64,000 bases of DNA from Gemmatimonadaceae bacterium (GTDB taxonomy: Bacteria > Gemmatimonadota > Gemmatimonadetes > Gemmatimonadales > Gemmatimonadaceae): positions 434,001 through 498,000 of the forward strand of contig DASQFN010000047.1 in NCBI GenBank assembly GCA_035633115.1, given 5' to 3'. The notes under the pieces were generated by a model. That model did not search any database, was not told the DNA's origin, and was given only the letters and a program-made list of their open reading frames with translations. Below, in pieces: positions 59,559 through 64,000 of the stretch (within the stretch, counting starts at the first letter, position 1; every line of letters begins with the position of its first letter). The position numbers and the translations under genes were made by a program.

Positions 59559-60208
59559 GCGAGACGCTCCGTCTCCGTCATCATCGCCTGGAAGAGCGGA
59601 GCTTCGAGAGCGGCATCCCGCGAGCTCGGAGCAATGACCGGAGTTGGTCGACCGTAAGCCACGCTCACCGTCGCGAATGGCTTCGGGATCAGGAAGCTGT
59701 CCCAGCTCGAGAGGTGCCAGGCGCGGCTGGCGTGGGCGGCAACTGGGACTATCAGTGCGCCTGAGCGCTGAGCGGCGATGAGAGCTCCGGGCGCGTAGCT
59801 GCGAGCCGGCCCCTTCGGACCGTCGGGTGTGACCGCAGCGTCGACACCGGATTTCAGCTGCGTGGCCAGCGCGAGCAGGGCTCTCTCGCCTCCACGCGTC
59901 GTCGAGCCCCGTATCAACCGATAGCCAAGCGACGTGGCGACTCGCGCTATGATCTCGCCGTCACGGTGCTCACTGACAAGGATCGCGATTCCTTCGTTCC
60001 TGTGAAGCCAGATCAAGGGAAGAAGCTGCCCGTGCCAGAGGGAAAAAATCACGGGCGTCCCGCCGGCGCGCGCGGATTTCACCGCTTCATCTCCTGCGAT
60101 CTTGTAGCGCCACGTGGCGGCAAGCATGCGCAACGCTGCGCCACCCGCGAATTCCGCAAGACGGGCCGAAAACGGAAACTCTCCGGTACCGCCGCTCTCC
60201 CTGCTCAT
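59549..60208 (-). CDS. DUF374 lysophospholipid-acyltransferase-like protein
   Basis: 219 aa from the ATG at 60208, which overlaps lpxB (ATGA). The fold resembles PlsC/LpxL: VIFSLWHGQLLPLIWL holds the His, SEHRDGEIIARVATSLGYRLIRGSTTRGGERALL and VTPDGPKGPARSYAPGAL are the DUF374 marks. It may add secondary acyl chains to the lipid A precursor, because no lpxL or lpxM is near and it sits between lpxB and lpxK; that job is inference. Confidence 0.85.
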   Translation of the reverse strand: MSRESGGTGEFPFSARLAEFAGGAALRMLAATWRYKIAGDEAVKSARAGGTPVIFSLWHGQLLPLIWLHRNEGIAILVSEHRDGEIIARVATSLGYRLIRGSTTRGGERALLALATQLKSGVDAAVTPDGPKGPARSYAPGALIAAQRSGALIVPVAAHASRAWHLSSWDSFLIPKPFATVSVAYGRPTPVIAPSSRDAALEAPLFQAMMTETERLACT

Positions 60209-61317
60209 GGCACCAGCTCGCTGGCGATTGCCGCGACACGGCCAGCGGCGCCGGGAGTACCGAGCCGCCCGCGAACCTCGGCGAGTCCTTCCAGCACACG
60301 TTGACGCTCCGTGCCGCCGTGCTCGAGCAGTGGCAGGAGAGCGCCGGCAACAACATCCGGCCGAAGGTCGTCCTGAACGAACTCGCGGGCGACTTCCCTG
60401 CCGGCTACGACGTTCACAAGTCCGATGTGGGGGATCTTCACCATCGCGCGCGCAAGCAGGTACGAGATGATTCCGGCGCGATACGCGACCACCAGTGGAC
60501 ATTCGGATATTGCCGCCTCGAGAGTCGTAGTTCCGCTTTTGCAGAGCGCGGCGTCTGCTGCGCGCAGTACCGTAAACGATGCTGATTCGATCCGCTGATA
60601 CGGGCAGCCCGCGACGTCGATCGTGACCGTCGGCGCAGCGCTCACCACGACTTGAATGCCCGGAACCTGCGCCTCGACCATTCGCGCTGCATCGACGAAG
60701 TCATCCAGGTGACGGTCGATTTCCTGTTGCCTGCTCCCGGGAAAGAGTGCGAGCACCGGACGGTCGGGATTCAATCCCAGGGCGGCCCGCGCCGCCGGCT
60801 TCGAAGGAAGATCCCCCGCGCGGTCGAGCAGAGGATGTCCGACGAAGGTCGCGTTGATTCCGTATCCACGGAGCAGCTGCTCCTCGAATGGCAGAATCAC
60901 TGCGGCTCGAGTGACGATCTTCGCCAGCTCCGGAAGACGTCCCGCGCCCCATGCCCAGACCTGCGGGGTGACATAGTAGAGAACCGGAACGCCCGCGTCG
61001 GTTGCCGCGCGGGCGACTTTCATGTTGAACCCCGGATAATCCACGAGGATGACGAGGCTGACGCCGCCGCGTGCGATGCGCGATCTCAGATCGTTCAGGA
61101 GGTTGAGGTGACGCGGAAGATGACGAATCACTTCGACGAATCCCATCACCGACATCTCGTCGTAGTTCGCGATGAGCTCGACGCCCGCGTCGCGCATGCG
61201 CGGACCGCCGATGCCGGTGAGCTTCAGCACCGGCCGGATGCGACGGAGCTCTTCGACTACACCCGCGGCATGAAGGTCCCCTGACGCCTCGCCAGCGACA
61301 AAGAGGACGTCAGGCAC
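60205..61317 (-). CDS. lpxB: Lipid-A-disaccharide synthase
   Basis: 370 aa, GT-B type. Joins lipid X with UDP-diacyl-GlcN. FVAGEASGDLHAAGVVEEL and GIGGPRMRDAGVEL at the N-terminus, YVTPQVWAWGAGRL, FVGHPLLDRAGD and LFPGSRQQEIDRHL all fit. The GTG start overlaps the stop of the oxidoreductase gene by eight bases. Normal length. Confidence 0.96.
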   Translation of the reverse strand: MPDVLFVAGEASGDLHAAGVVEELRRIRPVLKLTGIGGPRMRDAGVELIANYDEMSVMGFVEVIRHLPRHLNLLNDLRSRIARGGVSLVILVDYPGFNMKVARAATDAGVPVLYYVTPQVWAWGAGRLPELAKIVTRAAVILPFEEQLLRGYGINATFVGHPLLDRAGDLPSKPAARAALGLNPDRPVLALFPGSRQQEIDRHLDDFVDAARMVEAQVPGIQVVVSAAPTVTIDVAGCPYQRIESASFTVLRAADAALCKSGTTTLEAAISECPLVVAYRAGIISYLLARAMVKIPHIGLVNVVAGREVAREFVQDDLRPDVVAGALLPLLEHGGTERQRVLEGLAEVRGRLGTPGAAGRVAAIASELVP

Positions 61318-62314
61318 GTGTCGCGGCCAGCTCTCCGGCGAATGCGGGAGCCGTGCGCTCGATTTCCACGACGATCTTGAGCGCCACAGCGAGCGCTCGT
61401 CGGCCTTCTTCTCCGGTTACGATAACCGGCCCCTCGCCGCGGATCGCAGCTACAAAGCTCTCGAATTCGAGGCGCAGCGGCTCCCCTTCCGGCGCCGTCA
61501 GCTTGATGCGGTCGACGAAGTCAGTGATGTCGACGGGTCCGGCGGGCGGATTGCTCGTGTCCATCCGCTGTTTGAGGCGAAAGAACTCGCCCGTCCCCGC
61601 GGCGAGGTCCAGTGAGATGTACCCGCTGTGCTGAAAGATTCGAATCTTGCGTACGCGCTCGCGTGAGATGCGGCTGGAGGTGATGTTAGCAACCGCGCCG
61701 GATGTGAACGTCACCCGTGCGTTCGCTATATCCAGCATCGGTGTCAGAACCGGGACGCCAACTGCGGTTATCGATTCGGTAGTGTCGTCGACCAGGGTGA
61801 GAATCAGGTCGATGTCGTGAATCATCAGGTCGAGCACGACCGCTACGTCTGACCCGCGCGGGTTGAACGACGCAAGGCGCTCACTCTCGATGAATCGCGG
61901 CCCCGATACGTAAGGAAGCGCAGCACGCACCGCGCGATTGAATCGCTCGACGTGCCCCGTCTGTATGATCGCGCCAGTGCGCTTCGCGATCGACAAAAGC
62001 TCGTCTGCTTCGTCCAGCGTAGTGGTGATTGGCTTCTCGATGAAGGCATGCTTTCCAAGCTCCAGCGCCTGCTTCGCCACACGGAAATGCGCTGGCGTCG
62101 GCACGACGATCGTGACGGCGTCAACATCCTCCAGCAGGGCGCCGACGTCGTGGTATGCCTTGACTCCGAGCTCGGTCGCGACTTGCGATGCACGCTCCGG
62201 ACGTTCGTCCACGAAGCCCGCCAGGCGAACTCCTTCGACGTCGCGGAGGATCCGCACATGGTGGTAGCCAAGGCTGCCGGCGCCAACCACGCCCATTCGA
62301 AGCGGGCCCGTCAA
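61310..62314 (-). CDS. Gfo/Idh/MocA-type oxidoreductase in the lpx cluster (possible UDP-GlcNAc 3-dehydrogenase)
   Basis: 334 aa. N-terminal Rossmann domain: MGVVGAGSLGYHHVRIL; the catalytic EKP motif is HAFIEKPITTTLDEAD (Lys); HDIDLILTLV is the substrate-side His region. GnnA, a member of this family, starts synthesis of the 3-amino sugar used in lipid A of Acidithiobacillus and Leptospira and is coded by lpxA. Here lpxA overlaps it by four bases. The matching GnnB aminotransferase is not in the window, so GnnA identity is only a hypothesis. Fused to no other domain. Confidence 0.8.
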   Translation of the reverse strand: MTGPLRMGVVGAGSLGYHHVRILRDVEGVRLAGFVDERPERASQVATELGVKAYHDVGALLEDVDAVTIVVPTPAHFRVAKQALELGKHAFIEKPITTTLDEADELLSIAKRTGAIIQTGHVERFNRAVRAALPYVSGPRFIESERLASFNPRGSDVAVVLDLMIHDIDLILTLVDDTTESITAVGVPVLTPMLDIANARVTFTSGAVANITSSRISRERVRKIRIFQHSGYISLDLAAGTGEFFRLKQRMDTSNPPAGPVDITDFVDRIKLTAPEGEPLRLEFESFVAAIRGEGPVIVTGEEGRRALAVALKIVVEIERTAPAFAGELAATRA

Positions 62315-63093
62315 ATCACCACTCCACGCTCACTCGCTTCCACGAATTGAACGAGCTCGGCAACCTCGGGGAACTGCTCGAGCTCTGTCTCGGCTCGCTG
62401 CATCGCTTGCGAAAGATTGAGATCCGACCGGAAGAACAGTCGATAGGCGCGCTTGAGCTCGCGAACGACATCCTCCGGAAATCCGTTCCGCCGCAGACCG
62501 ATACTGTTGAGACCGTAAAGCTTCACCGGGTTTCCCACCGCCTTGAGGAACGGTGGAATGTCCTTCGAAACCCGCGAGCAGCCTCCGATGAAGCTGAATC
62601 TCCCGATGCGAACGAACTGATGTACGGCGGAAAGTCCGGAGATCGTCGCCTTCTCGTCGACCACTACGTGGCCGGCCAGCTGCACGCCGTTGGCGAGGAT
62701 CACTCCGTTGCCGATGTGACAATCGTGGGCGAGGTGCACGTAGGACATGAGGAGGCATGAGCTACCCACGGTGGTCTTGAACGACTGCGACGTGCCCCGG
62801 TTGATCGTCGTGTACTCCCGCACCACAGTGCGTTCGCCGATCTCTACGGTCGTCGGCTCGCCCGCGTACTTGAGGTCCTGCGGCGCGCCCCCGATGACAC
62901 TCCCGATCCCGATTTTCACTCCGGCCGCGAGTCGCACGTCGCGCTCCAGCGTCGCACGCGGAGCAATCACACAGTCGTCGCCCACTTCACAGCCGTCGCC
63001 GATGATCGCGAACGGTCCGACTTCGACGCGCGAGCCGAGCACCGCCTTCGGCGAGACGATTGCGCGCGGATGAATGGCCGAGCCGCGCTTCAT
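62311..63093 (-). CDS. lpxA: UDP-N-acetylglucosamine acyltransferase
   Basis: 260 aa. First step of lipid A synthesis, transferring 3-hydroxyacyl from ACP. The left-handed beta-helix hexapeptides (IHPRAIVSPKAVLGSRVEVG ...) span ~1-190, then the helical C-terminus. The catalytic His is in YVHLAHDCHIGN (His120/His123). GAPQDLKYAGEPT and VREYTTINRGT are typical. Overlaps the oxidoreductase and lpxC-fabZ genes by four bases each. Confidence 0.96.
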   Translation of the reverse strand: MKRGSAIHPRAIVSPKAVLGSRVEVGPFAIIGDGCEVGDDCVIAPRATLERDVRLAAGVKIGIGSVIGGAPQDLKYAGEPTTVEIGERTVVREYTTINRGTSQSFKTTVGSSCLLMSYVHLAHDCHIGNGVILANGVQLAGHVVVDEKATISGLSAVHQFVRIGRFSFIGGCSRVSKDIPPFLKAVGNPVKLYGLNSIGLRRNGFPEDVVRELKRAYRLFFRSDLNLSQAMQRAETELEQFPEVAELVQFVEASERGVVI

Positions 63094-64000
63094 TTATCGC
63101 GAACCATCGCGGCCATATCGGCTTCAGCGACGATTTCGCCATCCACCTTCCCAACTCCCCGCATCTTGCAGACCGGGCCGCGAATCTGAATTACATCGAG
63201 CTCGAAGCGAATCTGATCGCCCGGCTTGACCGGCCGGCGAAACTTGACGTTGTCGAGCGACATGAAGTACACGACCTTGCTCTCGGCGTCCTTGACGGAG
63301 CCCATCAGCAGCATGCCGCCCACCTGCGCCATCGCCTCGATGATCAACACGCCCGGCATCACCGGGTGCCCCGGAAAGTGGCCCGCGAAGAACGGCTCGT
63401 TGATGGTGACGTTCTTCAGGCCGACGATGCGCTTGTTCTCCTCGATCTCCAGAATACGGTCGACGAGCAGAAAAGGGTAACGGTGTGGCAGCACCTTCAT
63501 GATGTCTTCTATTTCGTACACGACCGCCCTCCCCTTGTCTCGTTTTTTCCCGGCCGCAGGCGGCGAAGCGCCGTTGCCCAATGAGCGCACTCCCATTCGA
63601 ACGAGCTCTCTCACAAGCGTCACCGTACCACGGTGACTTGGCCTCAGTGCGACCACACGCGCATGAACGTGCGCACCGGCCAGCGCGAGGTCGCCCACGC
63701 AGTCCAGCATCTTGTGCCTGACGAACTCGTCGGTCCACCTGAGCGGTCCGCTCAACACCGTCGATTCGTCGAGCACCACGGCGTTCTCGAGTGACGCGCC
63801 CTTGATCAGGCCTTTTTCCCTCAGCGACTCGACCTCGTAGACGAAGCCGAAGGTGCGCGCCGATGCGAGCTCGTTTCGAAATGTGTCACGGTTGATGTCG
63901 AACCGTTTATTCTGCCGGCCGATCTTCGGGTGGTCGAACTCGATCGTGACATCCAGCTCGAGAGCCGACGACGGGTAGGCTTCGTAGACGGAATCTCCGT
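63090..64000 (-). CDS. lpxC-fabZ: LpxC-FabZ fusion, C-terminal part (cut by window end)
   Basis: About 303 residues are present. The first ~150 are the second domain of LpxC deacetylase: ARTFGFVYEVESL, GASLENAVVL and the metal/catalytic block DEFVRHKMLDCVGDLALAG. A ~30-residue linker rich in Gly, Lys and Arg joins FabZ, with PHRYPFLLVDRI (His) and HFPGHPVMPGVLIIEAMAQ (Glu). LpxC deacetylates lipid A precursor; FabZ dehydrates 3-hydroxyacyl-ACP, the same donor that LpxA uses. The fusion is known from Bacteroidota and relatives. The N-terminal LpxC domain lies beyond 64000. Confidence 0.94.
   Translation of the reverse strand, partial: GDSVYEAYPSSALELDVTIEFDHPKIGRQNKRFDINRDTFRNELASARTFGFVYEVESLREKGLIKGASLENAVVLDESTVLSGPLRWTDEFVRHKMLDCVGDLALAGAHVHARVVALRPSHRGTVTLVRELVRMGVRSLGNGASPPAAGKKRDKGRAVVYEIEDIMKVLPHRYPFLLVDRILEIEENKRIVGLKNVTINEPFFAGHFPGHPVMPGVLIIEAMAQVGGMLLMGSVKDAESKVVYFMSLDNVKFRRPVKPGDQIRFELDVIQIRGPVCKMRGVGKVDGEIVAEADMAAMVRDK

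Overview
The window looks like chromosome of a diderm, high-GC bacterium, most probably of the Gemmatimonadota or a near relative. That placement is inference from gene content: a complete lipid A / Kdo / Lpt export set, an LpxC-FabZ fusion, futalosine menaquinone genes, a bacillithiol-type BshC, sigma-54 and no Proteobacteria-style gene order. Most genes are packed tail to head with 1-4 base start/stop overlaps, many starting with GTG or TTG.

Left arm (1-27.6 kb, all plus strand). Fatty-acid synthesis (plsX end, fabH, fabD, fabG, acpP, fabF) runs into mqnE, mqnA, mqnC and ispF. Next come a DedA protein, a XerD-like recombinase, a PabA/TrpG amidotransferase and a beta-barrel protein. A second run carries kdsB, pyrG, kdsA, kdsD, lptC, an LptA/OstA protein, an LptB with a long N-terminal extension, rpoN, three glycosyltransferases, two polytopic membrane proteins (UPF0104 and YfhO types) and dapF. 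Together these supply acyl chains, CMP-Kdo, LPS export and envelope glycosylation.

Middle (28.5-43.3 kb), an accessory region at a tRNA-Arg(CCU) gene. The intact tRNA lies at 34548-34621 on the minus strand. A duplicated 3' half lies 6 kb to its left (28511) and three 5' halves lie to its right (37272, 41561, 43220). I read this as one element that captured the 3' half (28.55-34.55 kb: type IIG-like restriction-modification protein, small membrane proteins, and a terminase/integrase chimera) plus a tandem series of elements that captured the 5' half. The right-hand elements share a right-end hairpin, and two or three of them keep only the last codons of an integrase gene at or near their left ends. 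Their cargo includes an Abi-alpha-like protein, an AlbA/Schlafen-like protein, lipoproteins, a DUF1353 protein and broken DNA methyltransferase pieces. This layered, two-sided tRNA locus is the most unusual part of the window.

Right arm (43.3-64 kb, all minus strand). Read from high to low coordinates: lpxC-fabZ, lpxA, a Gfo/Idh/MocA oxidoreductase, lpxB, a DUF374 acyltransferase, lpxK, glutamate dehydrogenase, rlmH, a methyltransferase, bshC, murJ, uvrC, a DUF512 radical-SAM-like protein, der, plsY, gpsA, a MerR regulator, a GT2 enzyme, surE, pcm, an acidic unknown and an acylphosphatase. Lipid A synthesis here complements the Kdo and Lpt genes of the left arm; plsY and gpsA complement plsX. 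All functions are read from motifs by eye; no database search was run.
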